A DNA stretch of 64,000 nt from Hyphomicrobiales bacterium (GTDB lineage Bacteria; Pseudomonadota; Alphaproteobacteria; Rhizobiales; Rhizobiaceae): NCBI GenBank assembly GCA_900472575.1, contig UCIV01000003.1, forward strand, positions 321,599 to 385,598, written 5' to 3'. A model generated the notes under the pieces. That model did no database searches, was not told the DNA's origin, and was given only the letters and a program-made list of their open reading frames with translations. This document shows, one piece after another, positions 30,574 to 41,001 of the stretch (position 1 is its first letter; each line of letters opens with the position of its first letter). Made by a program: the position numbers and the translations under genes.

Positions 30574-31809
30574 ATGTCCCATTTGTTGCGTGTTGCCGGA
30601 TTTACGGCGACTCTTCTCGCCTCAAGCGCGGTGTTTGGATCCGTTGCATTTGCAGAGGAAAAGGATGCGGAGACGTGGCGGTTGTTCGTTGCCGATCACA
30701 CTCTGCCAGTGGTGCGCGCCATCGATCTTTCGTCCGGCAAGGAGATCGGCAAGTTCGATCTGGAAGGATATGCAGCGCTTTCAGTGAGTGACAGCGGGCG
30801 GACGGTTTTCGCCGTTCAGGGTGCCGAGAATATCGTTCATGCCATCTCAACCGGAATTGCGCTGTCGGATCATGGCGAGCATCGCGATATCGAAATCAAC
30901 GAACCGAACCTGATCCCGACGGCGATCAAGGGGCAGAAGCCCGGCCATGTCGTCACCCATGGTGATCAGGTCGCCGTCTTCTACGATCGGGAAGCGAAGT
31001 TCGATCTCGTCAGCGAGGAGGCGCTTGCGGATGGTGGCGCGGTGTTGAAACCGTTCGACACGATCGCAGCCCATCATGGTGTCGCCGTTCCTGTCGGCAA
31101 TCATTTCCTCGTTTCGGTGCCGAATACCGAGGTGGCGGTGAAAGAGGGCGAATTGCCGCCGCGTCTCGGCCTGCGTGTCGTCGATGCCGATGGCAAGCAG
31201 GTGGGCGAGGTCGCGACCTGCACCGGCCTGCATGGCGAGGCAAGCTCTGCGCGGCTTGTCGCCTTCGGTTGCGAAGAAGGCGTTCTCGTTGCGCGGCCGG
31301 GCGGCATGGATGGGCCGAAGCTTGAGATGCTCGGCTATGGCAAGGACCTGCCGAAGGGAAAGGTGTCGACGCTACTGGGCGGAAAATCGATGCAGTTCTT
31401 TCTCGGCAATTACGGTGAGGACAAGATCGTGCTTGTCGATCCGGACAGCGCTGAGGAGGCTTATCGCCTGATCGAGCTGCCGACGCGACGTGTCGACTTC
31501 GCGCTCGATCCTGCCGATCCGCATAGCGCCTATGTGCTGACCGAAGACGGCAAGCTGCATCTCATCGATGTGGTGAAGGGGGAGATCGTCAAGAGCGAGA
31601 CGGTAACCGAGCCTTATAGCAAGGACGGGCATTGGCGTGATCCGCGTCCGCGGCTGGCTGTTGCTGATGGCCAAATCGCCGTCACCGATCCGCGCAAGAG
31701 CCTCGTTCGCGTTGTCGATGGAGACAACCTGAAGGAGGTGCGGACCATCGCCGTGGAAGGTCAGCCCTTCGCCATCGTGGCGGCAGGCGGATCTGGCGCG
31801 GTGCACTGA
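30574..31809 (+). CDS. AztD-like periplasmic zinc metallochaperone (beta-propeller)
   Basis: 411 residues with a signal peptide ending near VAFAEEKD (~25). The rest is a repeated beta-propeller (WRLFVADHTLPVVRAIDLSS, AYVLTEDGKLHLIDV, ITDPRKSLVRVVDGD-like blades) with conserved His-rich stretches (SDHGEHRDIEINEP, DTIAAHHGV). This resembles AztD, which hands zinc to the AztC binding protein in Paracoccus. No aztABC genes are in the window, so its partner may be elsewhere. Regulation by Zur is suggested by the palindrome upstream. Start 30574 has AGGAGAG 5 nt before it. Confidence 0.8.
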   Translation: MSHLLRVAGFTATLLASSAVFGSVAFAEEKDAETWRLFVADHTLPVVRAIDLSSGKEIGKFDLEGYAALSVSDSGRTVFAVQGAENIVHAISTGIALSDHGEHRDIEINEPNLIPTAIKGQKPGHVVTHGDQVAVFYDREAKFDLVSEEALADGGAVLKPFDTIAAHHGVAVPVGNHFLVSVPNTEVAVKEGELPPRLGLRVVDADGKQVGEVATCTGLHGEASSARLVAFGCEEGVLVARPGGMDGPKLEMLGYGKDLPKGKVSTLLGGKSMQFFLGNYGEDKIVLVDPDSAEEAYRLIELPTRRVDFALDPADPHSAYVLTEDGKLHLIDVVKGEIVKSETVTEPYSKDGHWRDPRPRLAVADGQIAVTDPRKSLVRVVDGDNLKEVRTIAVEGQPFAIVAAGGSGAVH

Positions 31810-32074
31810 GCCACGCCATGTCCAGTCAGGGTGGGCGCTGGTTCGGCTGGCGCTCATCTGTCCATGACGTGAGAAAAAGAGGGCCGGAACCGGCGACACG
31901 GGGATGACAGCGCGGTTCCGGCAAGGCTGACCGAAGCGACGGGACGAATATGCTTCGGTCCAAGGAGGCATGCCGCCTTCCAGAACCTTGCTTCTAGCAA
32001 TATGGGGCTGAACCTCAGCAAAACCTGCTGTTCATGCGGTGTTCATTGGCAAAACGGCTGTGACGTATCGGGGT
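31810..32074. other. Intergenic region before the Hsp20 promoter
   Basis: No gene recognised. A 9-bp inverted repeat GCCGGAACC/GGTTCCGGC (31883-31891 and 31914-31922) with a 22-nt loop may end the zinc-chaperone transcript, but no T-run follows. Confidence 0.4.
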
Positions 32075-32104
32075 CTTGAAGGGCGTGGCTGCAATTCCCA
32101 TCTT
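32075..32104 (+). promoter_or_regulatory. RpoH (heat-shock sigma-32) promoter
   Basis: CTTGAA (32075-32080), 16-bp spacer, CCCATCTT (32097-32104): agrees with the alphaproteobacterial RpoH consensus CTTGAA...CCCATNT. Predicts a 5' leader of about 100 nt before the Hsp20 gene. Confidence 0.75.
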
Positions 32105-32110
32105 CACTCT

Positions 32111-32208
32111 GCAGGCGCCGAAAGGGTCTGCTCAACGGGGTCCTCATCGCCATTACGGGATGTTGACGCCCAAGTGAAAACCGCAACGTCGCTTCAATGG
32201 AGGACATT
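32111..32208 (+). promoter_or_regulatory. ROSE-like RNA thermometer
   Basis: In the leader, TCGCT (32189-32193) can pair with the ribosome site AGGA (32201-32204) with one unpaired G, across a 7-nt loop. This is the U(U/C)GCU anti-SD pairing that defines ROSE thermometers upstream of rhizobial small heat-shock genes. Start of the element is approximate. Confidence 0.65.
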
Positions 32209-32691
32209 ATGCGTCACGTCGATTTTTCCCCGCTTTACCGTTCCACCGTCGGTTTCGACCGGCTTTTCAATCTTCTCGACAATCGCAACTTTGGCGATCA
32301 GGGGCAGAGCTATCCGCCCTATAATATCGAGCGGACCGGTGAAAATACCTATCGCATCACCATGGCTGTCGCCGGTTTCGACGAAAAGGAACTTTCGATC
32401 GAATTCCAGGCTCATGCACTCACCGTGAAGGGTGAAAAGGCTGAAGAAGATGGCGCCGATCAGAACGAGTTTCTCTATCGCGGTATCGCCAAGCGCGCCT
32501 TCGAGCGACGCTTCCAGCTTGCCGATCACGTCGAAGTCGAAACCGCTTCACTGAAGAACGGATTGCTTCATATCGACCTCGTCCGGAATATTCCGGAAGC
32601 GATGAAGCCCCGCCGTATCTCGATTGCAGCTGAAGCCGGCGACACGACCAAAACGATCGAAGCCCAGGTCGCTCCGCAGCAGGTGAACTAA
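32209..32691 (+). CDS. Small heat shock protein, Hsp20/IbpA family
   Basis: 160 residues. Alpha-crystallin domain with PPYNIERTGENTYRITMAVA (~38), then FLYRGIAKRAFERRFQL, NGLLHIDL and a C-terminal extension. ATP-independent holdase that keeps unfolded proteins soluble at high temperature. Start at ATG 32209 with GGAGG 5 nt before; an ATG at 32197 would place the ribosome site inside the gene. Control by RpoH and a ROSE-like leader is predicted from sequence. Confidence 0.95.
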   Translation: MRHVDFSPLYRSTVGFDRLFNLLDNRNFGDQGQSYPPYNIERTGENTYRITMAVAGFDEKELSIEFQAHALTVKGEKAEEDGADQNEFLYRGIAKRAFERRFQLADHVEVETASLKNGLLHIDLVRNIPEAMKPRRISIAAEAGDTTKTIEAQVAPQQVN

Positions 32692-32732
32692 CGCTTTCGT
32701 CTCTGATCCTCCCATCAAGGACCGCAAGCCGC

Positions 32733-32765
32733 CGCCCCTTCCTTTCGCGAGGAGGGGGCGTTTTT
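32733..32765 (+). terminator. Terminator of the Hsp20 gene
   Basis: CGCCCCTTCCT pairs with AGGAGGGGGCG (one mismatch), followed by TTTTTG. Confidence 0.8.
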
Positions 32766-32779
32766 GTATCCGGGCCTGG

Positions 32780-33778
32780 TTAAGCCGCTGCCGGTTCCGC
32801 CTTCAGTTCCTTTGCTTTCAGGCGGTCCGCATATTTCTGCGCCAGCACTGCACAGGTCATCAGCTGGATCTGGTGGAAGAGCATGATCGGCAGAACGATC
32901 GCGCCGATCGATGCGGAATTGCCGGAAAAGATTGCATTTGCCATCGGCACGCCTGATGCCAGCGACTTCTTCGAACCGCAGAAGGTGATGGTGATCTCGT
33001 CTTCCTTGCTGAAGCCGAGCAGTCTGCTGCCGAACATGGTGATGCAGAGTACGGCGGCCAGCAGGACGATATCGAGGCCAATGACGACGGCGATATCGGT
33101 GAGCGAGAAGGTTTTCCAGATGCCTTCCATAACGGCCGTCGAGAAGGCGAGATAGACCACCATCAGGATCGAGCCGCGATCAAACGGCATCAGCAACTTC
33201 TTCTTCGAGCGGATCCAGTTGCCGATCCAGGGCTGCAGGAGCTGGCCGAGGACGAAGGGGGCGAGTAGCTGCAGCGCGATCTTTTCCAGAGCATCAAGCG
33301 AAACCCCGCCGCCGCCCGTCGTCGACAGAAGCAATGCGATGAGGGCAGGGGTCAGGAACATGCCGAGAATGTTGGAGCCAGATGCTGCGACGATGGCGGC
33401 CGGAACGTTGCCTCCGGCCATTGAGGTGAAGGCGATCGATGACTGCACGGTAGACGGCAAAACGCAAAGGAACAGCATGCCGAGATAAAGCGGTGCCGGC
33501 AGTATGCTTTCGGGAATGAAACCTAGGGCAAGCCCGAGAAGCGGGAAGATCGCGAATGTGGTGAGCACGATCGTCAGGTGCAGGCGCCAGTGCAGTACGC
33601 CGGCGACAACCGTGTCGCGGGCAAGGCGTGCGCCATGCAGGAAGAAGAGAAGGCCGATGGCGATATCCGTCGCAATGGCGAACCAGTCTGCCCAAGTGCC
33701 GTAAATGGGAAAGAATGACGCAAGGATCACGGTTCCCAGCAGCATCATCGTATATAGATCGGGCAGAAAGCGCTTCAT
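32780..33778 (-). CDS. Bile acid:sodium symporter (SBF/YfeH-like) family transporter
   Basis: 332 residues, about nine or ten hydrophobic helices. The LLFFLHGARLAR segment near 43-54, FLCVLPSTVQSSIAFTSMAGGN (~103) and FCGSKKSLASGVPMA (~265) are typical of the YfeH branch of the SBF family. The solute is not known. ATG 33778 preferred (a GTG codon precedes it at 33781). Divergent from a LysR regulator, which probably controls it. Confidence 0.9.
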   Translation of the reverse strand: MKRFLPDLYTMMLLGTVILASFFPIYGTWADWFAIATDIAIGLLFFLHGARLARDTVVAGVLHWRLHLTIVLTTFAIFPLLGLALGFIPESILPAPLYLGMLFLCVLPSTVQSSIAFTSMAGGNVPAAIVAASGSNILGMFLTPALIALLLSTTGGGGVSLDALEKIALQLLAPFVLGQLLQPWIGNWIRSKKKLLMPFDRGSILMVVYLAFSTAVMEGIWKTFSLTDIAVVIGLDIVLLAAVLCITMFGSRLLGFSKEDEITITFCGSKKSLASGVPMANAIFSGNSASIGAIVLPIMLFHQIQLMTCAVLAQKYADRLKAKELKAEPAAA

Positions 33779-33881
33779 CACATGCTCCGCGGGCCTTGGC
33801 CCTCAAGGGTGGGTAGATTGCGGTTTCTATTATCGTAAAGTAGAATGCAAACACTAACAGTTATCATGAAGCGCGATAGCA

Positions 33882-34736
33882 ATGCTGAACCTTCATCATC
33901 TCGACAGTTTTCTCATGCTGCAGCAGACGGGCAGTTTTACCGAGGCTGCGGCTAGGCTCGGTGTCGGGCAGTCGACCGTAACGCAGCATATTCAGCGGCT
34001 GGAAAAATCGCTGGGACGCCAGTTGGTGTTTCGCGACACACATCAGGTGAGGCTGACGGCGGATGGCGAGGCGCTTGTCGGTTATGCGCGGGGGATGCTG
34101 GATCTCAATGGTCAGGTCCTGTCGCTTTTCGGTGAAAGCCGGCTGCGCGGGCGGCTGAGGCTCGGTGTGTCCGAGGATGTGGTCGCCAACCGGTTGACGG
34201 GGATATTGGAGGATTTCATTCGCCTCCATCCGCTGGTCGATCTGGAGCTGACTGTTGCGCTGTCGGCGGTGCTCAACCAGATGCAGGATGCCGGCGATCT
34301 GGATCTGGTGCTCGCCAAGCGGCATGTCGGCGAAACGCATGGCAAGCTTCTGTACCGCGAGCCGTTGGTCTGGCTTGCGCGTGATCCGCACTTCGCTCCG
34401 GCCAGGGATGCGGTTCTGCCGCTGATCGCATTTCCGCCGCCGTCGATTACCCGGCGGGTGGTGCAGGAGGCGCTGGATCGGGAGAAGCTTGCGTGGCGCG
34501 TCGTCTGTACCTGCGGCAGCCTGAGCGGGCTGACCGCTGCGGCGCGCGCCGGCATGGGCGTGATGGTGCAGCCGCGCAGCATGGTGCCTGAGGGCCTGCG
34601 TGAGATTGCCGGTGACCGCCTGCCGCGGCTTGAAGACGTGGAGTTCGTGCTGATCCCGCGGCGTGGCGCCGATGCGGTGATGGTTGAGGCCCTGTCGAGC
34701 CTGATTGCGGCACGCATCGTGCCGCAATCGATTTAA
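33882..34736 (+). CDS. LysR family transcriptional regulator
   Basis: 284 residues. Winged HTH at 1-60 (LHHLDSFLMLQQTGSFTEAA, VGQSTVTQHIQRLEKSLGRQ), then the periplasmic-binding-protein-like effector domain. Divergent from the SBF transporter gene with a 103-bp gap containing an AT-rich stretch (TATTATCGTAAAGTAGAAT) that could hold the binding site. Effector unknown. Confidence 0.93.
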   Translation: MLNLHHLDSFLMLQQTGSFTEAAARLGVGQSTVTQHIQRLEKSLGRQLVFRDTHQVRLTADGEALVGYARGMLDLNGQVLSLFGESRLRGRLRLGVSEDVVANRLTGILEDFIRLHPLVDLELTVALSAVLNQMQDAGDLDLVLAKRHVGETHGKLLYREPLVWLARDPHFAPARDAVLPLIAFPPPSITRRVVQEALDREKLAWRVVCTCGSLSGLTAAARAGMGVMVQPRSMVPEGLREIAGDRLPRLEDVEFVLIPRRGADAVMVEALSSLIAARIVPQSI

Positions 34737-34751
34737 GCGTCGAATCCGATC

Positions 34752-35804
34752 TTACGCAGAAGCGCAGATAGACAAGAACTGGTCGACATCCTCTTCGGTC
34801 GTAGCAAAAGAGGTGACCATGCGGATGAGAGCTTCATCCTTGCCGACTTTTTCCGGCATGTCGCGCGGTTCCAGCCAGTCGTAGAATTTCGCGCCCTGTT
34901 CGGCTGCAGCCTTGGCTGAGGCTTTGGGCAGGACGGCGAAGACTTCATTTGCTTCGGTCGGCCATGCTAGGCGTGCGCTGTTGAGCGAGCCAAAGCCTGT
35001 GCGCAGGCGATCAGCCATCGTATTGGCATGCTTGGCAAGGCCTAGCCACAGATCATCCTGGAGATACGCTTCGAACTGTGCGGCGATGAAGCGTGACTTA
35101 GAGAAAAGCTGGGCGGTGCGCTTGCGCAGGAAGGCGAAGTCCTTTGCAAGCTGCGGGTCGAAGAAAACGATGGCTTCGGCGCACCAGCAGCCATTCTTCG
35201 TGCCGCCGAAGGAGAGAACGTCTACGCCGCGCTTCCAGGTCATTTCCGCCGGCGTGCAGCCGAGTGAAACCAGAGCATTGGCAAAGCGCGCGCCGTCCAT
35301 GTGAAGCGGCAGGCCATTTTGCTTGGCGATCTTCGAGATCGTGTCGATTTCGTCGAGCGTATAGATGGTGCCGACTTCCGTTGCCTGGGTCATGGTGACG
35401 GCGGCAGCGCGGCCATGGTGGACGGCGTCCTGAGGGTAACGCGCAATCCGCTCCAGAAGGTTTTCCGGAAGCATCTTGCCGGCCGGGCCCTCGACACCAA
35501 CCATGCGCATGCCGGAGAAGAAGTCCGGGGCGCCGCATTCGTCTTCGATCACATGCGCTTCGGTGTGGCAGAAGGTCAGGCCGCCGGGGCGGGCGATGCT
35601 GGCAAGCGAGAGCGAATTGGCGGCCGTGCCGGTGGCGACAAAAAAGACCGCGACCTCTTTTTCAAAGATCTCGTTGAAGCGCTGCTCAATGGAGCGATCC
35701 AGATCGCTCGTTCCATAGGCTGCGGCGAAACGAGTCGATTCCTTCGACAAGCGTTCGTTGATGGCAGGATGGGCTCCTGCCCAATTGTCGGAGGCGAAGA
35801 ACAT
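34752..35804 (-). CDS. Low-specificity L-threonine aldolase family protein
   Basis: 350 residues. PLP-dependent beta-eliminating lyase/aldolase: FASDNWAGAHP at the N-terminus, GTGTAANSLSL-type ATGTAAN (~57), HMDGARFANAL (168-177) and the Schiff-base Lys203 in LSFGGTKNGC. It splits threonine or related beta-hydroxy amino acids to glycine and an aldehyde. Start at ATG 35804 where the family begins; upstream frame sequence is unlikely to be coding. Converges on the LysR gene. Confidence 0.9.
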   Translation of the reverse strand: MFFASDNWAGAHPAINERLSKESTRFAAAYGTSDLDRSIEQRFNEIFEKEVAVFFVATGTAANSLSLASIARPGGLTFCHTEAHVIEDECGAPDFFSGMRMVGVEGPAGKMLPENLLERIARYPQDAVHHGRAAAVTMTQATEVGTIYTLDEIDTISKIAKQNGLPLHMDGARFANALVSLGCTPAEMTWKRGVDVLSFGGTKNGCWCAEAIVFFDPQLAKDFAFLRKRTAQLFSKSRFIAAQFEAYLQDDLWLGLAKHANTMADRLRTGFGSLNSARLAWPTEANEVFAVLPKASAKAAAEQGAKFYDWLEPRDMPEKVGKDEALIRMVTSFATTEEDVDQFLSICASA

Positions 35805-36274
35805 AAAATGACACCTTGGGGTGGTTGGGAGGTGCCGGGAGATTAAGACTTTTTCGCATTCGTGCAACGGTAAAGCCTGTCTCCGACGGGTGGACCTATT
35901 CGCATGGCAATGAAAGGGTTTATCGGATCGGCTTTGCGCAATTAAATTACTCAAACCCCTTTGTTTTGCGTAATGGACTGTCGCGTCGCGTGCAGATTTT
36001 TGCAGACACGCCCTTGTGAGAAAGTTAAAATCATGCGATATCAGATTGAGAATTAGGTCAGCTTTTCTGTCCTAATTTATCCGGCAATCAGCTTTGAACT
36101 CGTGTCGAGCCGCCGAATTTGACGCCGATCTGGTTTGAGCTTCGAGCCTTTATAGGTTCTTGGCCCGATGCTGGAGCGGCGCCGTTGCGTGACTGGTGAT
36201 GGCTCTGTCATCTCCAGGATTTGATGGGGTGCCACCTTGCTCGCTGAAGATAGCGGCCAACAGGAGGAATGACG
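35805..36274 (+). promoter_or_regulatory. 470-bp upstream region of gltB
   Basis: No gene seen. It holds the near-perfect palindrome at 36051-36077 (see separate entry) and must hold the gltB promoter. I could not fix a -35/-10 pair with confidence. AGGAGG at 36262-36267 is the gltB ribosome site. Confidence 0.45.
36051..36077. promoter_or_regulatory. 27-bp palindrome in the gltB upstream region
   Basis: AATTAGG, T, CAG, CTTTT, CTG, T, CCTAATT: ten paired positions with a single T/T mismatch around a 5-nt centre. About 200 nt before gltB. Could be an operator for a regulator of glutamate synthase (Lrp or LysR type elsewhere) or an RNA hairpin. Confidence 0.5.
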
Positions 36275-39200
36275 ATGACGAAGAAGGTTCTAGATCAGCA
36301 CTGTCCCACCGACATGGCCTCGGCGAAAGCCGGGCAGGGCGTGCCTTTCGTCGCGTCAGGCATTCCTGCCGCCCAAGGCCTTTATGATCCGCGCAACGAG
36401 CATGATGCCTGCGGCGTCGGCTTCATTGCCAATATGAAGGGCCAGAAGTCTCACCAGATCGTCAAGGACGGCCTGTTCATCCTGGAAAACCTGACGCATC
36501 GCGGTGCTGTCGGTGCCGACCCTCTGATGGGTGACGGCGCGGGTATTCTTGTGCAGATCCCTGATCGTTTCTTCCGTGAAGAAATGGCAAAGCAGGGCAT
36601 AACGCTGCCGAAGGCCGGTGAATATGCCGTTGGTCATTTCTTCCTGCCGCGCGACGCCGAGCAGATCGAGCATTTCAAGAAGGTCATCATCGATGTGATC
36701 GCCGAAGAGGGGCAGCAGTTCCTCGGCTTCCGCGATGTGCCGGTCGATAATTCCTCGCTCTCCAAGGCGCCGGATATTGCCGCCACCGAGCCCTATCATC
36801 TGCAGGTCTTTATCGGTGCGGGGCGCGATACCGCGACCAATGCCGAATTCGAGCGCCAGCTTTTCCTCGTCCGCAAGGTGATTTCCAACCGCATCTACGA
36901 CCAGTTCGGTGGTCAGGAGACCGGCTTCTACCCGGTTTCGCTGTCGTCCTCGACGATCGTCTACAAGGGCATGTTCCTCGCCTATCAGGTCGGTGCCTAT
37001 TACAAGGACTTGGCCGATCCGCGTTTCGAGACGGCCGTGGCACTTGTTCACCAGCGGTTCTCGACCAACACCTTCCCGTCCTGGAAGCTGGCGCACCCGT
37101 ACCGCATGGTCGCGCATAACGGCGAAATCAACACGCTGCGCTCCAACGTCAACTGGATGGCGGCGCGCCAGGCTTCCGTGTCTTCGCCGCTCTTCGGTGA
37201 CGATATCTCCAAGCTTTGGCCGATTTCCTATGAAGGCCAGTCGGATACGGCCTGCTTCGACAACGCGCTCGAATTCCTGCTTCGCGGCGGTTATTCGCTG
37301 GCGCATGCGATGATGATGCTGATCCCGGAAGCATGGGCCGGCAACCAGTCCATGTCGAAGGAACGCAAGGCGTTCTACGAATATCACGCTGCCCTGATGG
37401 AGCCGTGGGACGGCCCGGCTGCTGTCTGCTTTACCGACGGCAAGCAGATTGGCGCGACGCTTGACCGTAACGGTCTGCGTCCGGCCCGTTATCTCGTCAC
37501 CGATGACGACCGCGTCATTCTCGCGTCGGAAGCCGGCACGTTGCCGGTGCCGGAAGAAAAGATCATCAAGAAGTGGCGCCTCCAGCCGGGCAAGATGCTG
37601 CTGATCGACATGGAGAAGGGCCAGATCATCTCCGACGAGGAGCTGAAGACGACGCTTGCGACCAAGCACCCATACGAGAAGTGGCTCGATCGCACCCAGC
37701 TTATCCTTGAAGACCTGAAGCCGGTGGAGCCGCGCGCGCTGCGCCGTGACGTGTCCCTGCTCGATCGCCAGCAGGCCTTCGGTTACACGACCGAGGACAC
37801 GAAGATCCTGATGTCGCCGATGGCGACGACCGGTCAGGAAGCCGTCGGTTCGATGGGCACCGATACGCCGATCTCGGCGATGTCGGACAAGTCGAAGCTG
37901 CTCTATACCTATTTCAAGCAGAACTTCGCGCAGGTGACGAACCCGCCGATCGATCCGATCCGCGAAGAACTCGTCATGAGCCTCGTGTCCTTCATCGGTC
38001 CGCGCCCGAACATTCTCGACCATGAAGGCATGGCGAATGCCAAGCGTCTGGAAGTGCGCCAGCCGATCCTGACCAATGGCGATCTGGAAAAAATCCGCTC
38101 GATCGGTCACACGGAAGATCGCTTCGACACCAAGACGCTCGATTTCACCTATGACATCGAGCGCGGCGCCGAAGGCATGCCGGAAATGCTCGATCGTCTC
38201 TGCGAACGCGCAGAGGCTGCGGTCAAGGGCGGCTACAACATCATCGTGCTGTCCGACCGCCAGATTGGCCCTGACCGTATCGCGATCCCGGCGCTTCTGG
38301 CGACGGCTGCCGTGCATCACCACCTGATCCGCAAGGGGCTTCGCACCTCGGTCGGTCTCGTCGTTGAATCCGGCGAGCCGCGCGAGATCCATCACTTCTG
38401 TCTTCTGGCCGGTTACGGTGCGGAAGCGATCAACCCCTATCTGGCGTTCGACACGCTGACCGACATGCATATGCGCGGCGAATTCCCCAAGGAAGTCGAC
38501 GCCGGCGAGATGGTCTATCGCTATATCAAGGCGGTCGGTAAGGGCATCCTCAAGGTCATGTCCAAGATGGGCATTTCCACCTACCAGTCTTATTGCGGCG
38601 GTCAGATCTTTGACGCCGTCGGCCTGAACTCGGAACTGGTCAACCAGTATTTCTTCGGAACCGCGACGTCGATCGAAGGCATCGGCCTCACCGAAATCGC
38701 CGAGGAAACCGTCAGCCGCCATGCATCGGCCTTTGGCAAGGACCCGGTTCTGGCCTCGTCGCTCGATATCGGCGGCGAATATGCCTACCGCATGCGCGGC
38801 GAAAGCCATGCCTGGACGCCGGATGTGGTGGCGACCCTGCAGCACGCCGTGCGCGGCAACAGCCAGGATCGCTACCGCGAGTTCGCCCAGATGGTGAACG
38901 AGAGCTCGGTTCGGATGAACACGATCCGCGGCCTGTTCAAGATCAAGTCGGCGGAAGCGCTTGGCCGCAAGCCTGTGTCGCTCGATGAGGTCGAACCGGC
39001 TGTCGATATCGTCAAGCGGTTCTCGACCGGCGCGATGTCCTTCGGCTCGATTTCCCGCGAAGCGCATACGACGCTTGCGATCGCCATGAACCGGATCGGC
39101 GGCAAGTCGAATACCGGTGAGGGCGGTGAGGAGAGCGACCGTTACCTGCCGCTGCCGGACGGTTCGATGAACCCCGAGCGTTCGGCGATCAAGCAGATCG

Positions 39201-40996
39201 CATCGGGCCGCTTCGGTGTTACGACCGAATATCTGGTCAATGCCGACATGCTACAGATCAAGGTGGCGCAGGGCGCGAAGCCCGGCGAAGGTGGTCAGTT
39301 GCCCGGCCATAAGGTCGATGCAACTGTCGCCAAAACGCGTCACTCGACGCCGGGTGTCGGCCTCATCTCGCCGCCGCCGCACCATGACATCTATTCGATC
39401 GAAGATCTGGCGCAGCTGATCTACGACCTGAAGAACGTCAACCCGACGTCCGACATTTCGGTCAAGCTGGTGTCCGAAGTCGGTGTCGGCACGGTTGCTG
39501 CCGGTGTCGCCAAGGCGCGCGCCGACCATATCACGGTTGCCGGTTTCGACGGCGGCACGGGTGCTTCGCCGCTGACCTCGCTGAAGCATGCCGGTAGCCC
39601 ATGGGAAATCGGCCTTGCCGAAACCCAGCAGACGCTGGTGCTGAACGGCCTTCGTTCGCGCATCGCGCTGCAGGTCGATGGCGGCCTGAAGACCGGCCGT
39701 GACGTCATCATCGGTGCGCTTCTCGGTGCCGACGAGTTCGGCTTCGCGACGGCTCCGGTCATCGCTGCCGGCTGCATCATGATGCGCAAGTGCCATCTCA
39801 ATACCTGCCCGGTTGGCGTTGCCACGCAGGATCCGGTTCTGCGCAAGCGCTTCAAGGGTACGCCGGAGCACGTGATCAACTACTTCTTCTTCGTTGCCGA
39901 AGAAGTACGCGAGATCCTGGCATCGCTCGGCTTTACCAAGTTCGACGAGATCATCGGCCTTTCCGACCTGCTCGAGAAGGACGACATGCTGGCGCACTGG
40001 AAGTCCCAGGGGCTCGATTTCTCCAAGATCTTCCACAAGGTAGAAGCTCCGAAGAGCGCTACCTACTGGACCGAGCGTCAGAAGCATCCGATCGACGACA
40101 TTCTCGACCGCAAGATGATCGAGAAGTCGCAGGCAGCCCTTGAAAGCAAGGAGCCGGTTGTCTTCGAAGTGCCGATCAAGAACGTCGACCGTTCTGCCGG
40201 CGCGATGCTTTCGGGTGAGCTTGCCAAACGCTGGGGCCAGAAGGGTCTGAAGGACGACACGATCCATGTGACGCTGACCGGTACGGCCGGCCAGTCCTTC
40301 GGTGCCTTCCTCGCCCGCGGCATCACGTTCGATCTCGTTGGCGACGGCAACGACTATGTCGGCAAGGGCTTGTCCGGTGGCCGGATCATTGTGCGTCCGC
40401 CGGAAAACTCGAAGATCGTTGCCGAAAACTCGATCATCGTCGGCAATACCGTGCTTTACGGCGCGACGACCGGTGAGTGCTATTTCCGCGGTGTTGCCGG
40501 TGAGCGTTTCTCGGTGCGCAACTCCGGGGCGATCGCGGTTGTCGAAGGCGTGGGTGACCATGGCTGCGAATACATGACCGGCGGCATTGTCGTCGTTCTC
40601 GGCGAAACGGGCCGCAACTTCGCGGCCGGCATGTCGGGCGGCGTCGCTTACGTGCTGGACGAGAAGGGCGATTTCGCCAAGCGCTGCAACATGGCGATGG
40701 TCGAGCTTGAGCCGGTTCCGGAAGAGGACGACATGCTGGAAAAGCTGCACCATCACGGCGGCGACATCATGCACAAGGGACGTGTCGACGTTTCCGAAGA
40801 CATGACGCGCCACGACGAGGAGCGTCTCTACCAGCTGATCTCCAACCACATGCATTACACCGGTTCGACCCGCGCCAAGGATATCCTTGATCGCTGGAGC
40901 GAGTTCCGGCCGAAGTTCCGCAAGGTCATGCCGGTCGAATATCGCCGTGCGCTGGTCGAGATGGAACGCATGCGGATGGGCGTGGCTGCGGAGTAA
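36275..40996 (+). CDS. gltB: Glutamate synthase (NADPH) large subunit
   Basis: 1573 residues. With GltD it makes two glutamates from glutamine and 2-oxoglutarate, the GOGAT half of ammonia assimilation. The chain starts with a ~45-residue propeptide; Cys46 in [10 protein letters not shown] becomes the N-terminal glutaminase nucleophile. Then come the central domain, the FMN-barrel ([25 protein letters not shown]) with the 3Fe-4S cysteines in [18 protein letters not shown], and the C-terminal GXGXG helix region. ATG 36275 is preferred over 36269 because AGGAGG lies 7 nt before it. Confidence 0.98.
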   Translation: MTKKVLDQHCPTDMASAKAGQGVPFVASGIPAAQGLYDPRNEHDACGVGFIANMKGQKSHQIVKDGLFILENLTHRGAVGADPLMGDGAGILVQIPDRFFREEMAKQGITLPKAGEYAVGHFFLPRDAEQIEHFKKVIIDVIAEEGQQFLGFRDVPVDNSSLSKAPDIAATEPYHLQVFIGAGRDTATNAEFERQLFLVRKVISNRIYDQFGGQETGFYPVSLSSSTIVYKGMFLAYQVGAYYKDLADPRFETAVALVHQRFSTNTFPSWKLAHPYRMVAHNGEINTLRSNVNWMAARQASVSSPLFGDDISKLWPISYEGQSDTACFDNALEFLLRGGYSLAHAMMMLIPEAWAGNQSMSKERKAFYEYHAALMEPWDGPAAVCFTDGKQIGATLDRNGLRPARYLVTDDDRVILASEAGTLPVPEEKIIKKWRLQPGKMLLIDMEKGQIISDEELKTTLATKHPYEKWLDRTQLILEDLKPVEPRALRRDVSLLDRQQAFGYTTEDTKILMSPMATTGQEAVGSMGTDTPISAMSDKSKLLYTYFKQNFAQVTNPPIDPIREELVMSLVSFIGPRPNILDHEGMANAKRLEVRQPILTNGDLEKIRSIGHTEDRFDTKTLDFTYDIERGAEGMPEMLDRLCERAEAAVKGGYNIIVLSDRQIGPDRIAIPALLATAAVHHHLIRKGLRTSVGLVVESGEPREIHHFCLLAGYGAEAINPYLAFDTLTDMHMRGEFPKEVDAGEMVYRYIKAVGKGILKVMSKMGISTYQSYCGGQIFDAVGLNSELVNQYFFGTATSIEGIGLTEIAEETVSRHASAFGKDPVLASSLDIGGEYAYRMRGESHAWTPDVVATLQHAVRGNSQDRYREFAQMVNESSVRMNTIRGLFKIKSAEALGRKPVSLDEVEPAVDIVKRFSTGAMSFGSISREAHTTLAIAMNRIGGKSNTGEGGEESDRYLPLPDGSMNPERSAIKQIASGRFGVTTEYLVNADMLQIKVAQGAKPGEGGQLPGHKVDATVAKTRHSTPGVGLISPPPHHDIYSIEDLAQLIYDLKNVNPTSDISVKLVSEVGVGTVAAGVAKARADHITVAGFDGGTGASPLTSLKHAGSPWEIGLAETQQTLVLNGLRSRIALQVDGGLKTGRDVIIGALLGADEFGFATAPVIAAGCIMMRKCHLNTCPVGVATQDPVLRKRFKGTPEHVINYFFFVAEEVREILASLGFTKFDEIIGLSDLLEKDDMLAHWKSQGLDFSKIFHKVEAPKSATYWTERQKHPIDDILDRKMIEKSQAALESKEPVVFEVPIKNVDRSAGAMLSGELAKRWGQKGLKDDTIHVTLTGTAGQSFGAFLARGITFDLVGDGNDYVGKGLSGGRIIVRPPENSKIVAENSIIVGNTVLYGATTGECYFRGVAGERFSVRNSGAIAVVEGVGDHGCEYMTGGIVVVLGETGRNFAAGMSGGVAYVLDEKGDFAKRCNMAMVELEPVPEEDDMLEKLHHHGGDIMHKGRVDVSEDMTRHDEERLYQLISNHMHYTGSTRAKDILDRWSEFRPKFRKVMPVEYRRALVEMERMRMGVAAE

Positions 40997-41001
40997 GCCA
41001 G

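Noticed and set aside
36356..39067. A 903-codon open frame antisense to gltB (and another of 611 codons at 39251-41086)
   Set aside because: They mirror a highly GC-rich, strongly biased gene; the translated products are Arg/His/Asp rich, lack any recognisable family and have no ribosome site. GltB on the other strand is unambiguous.
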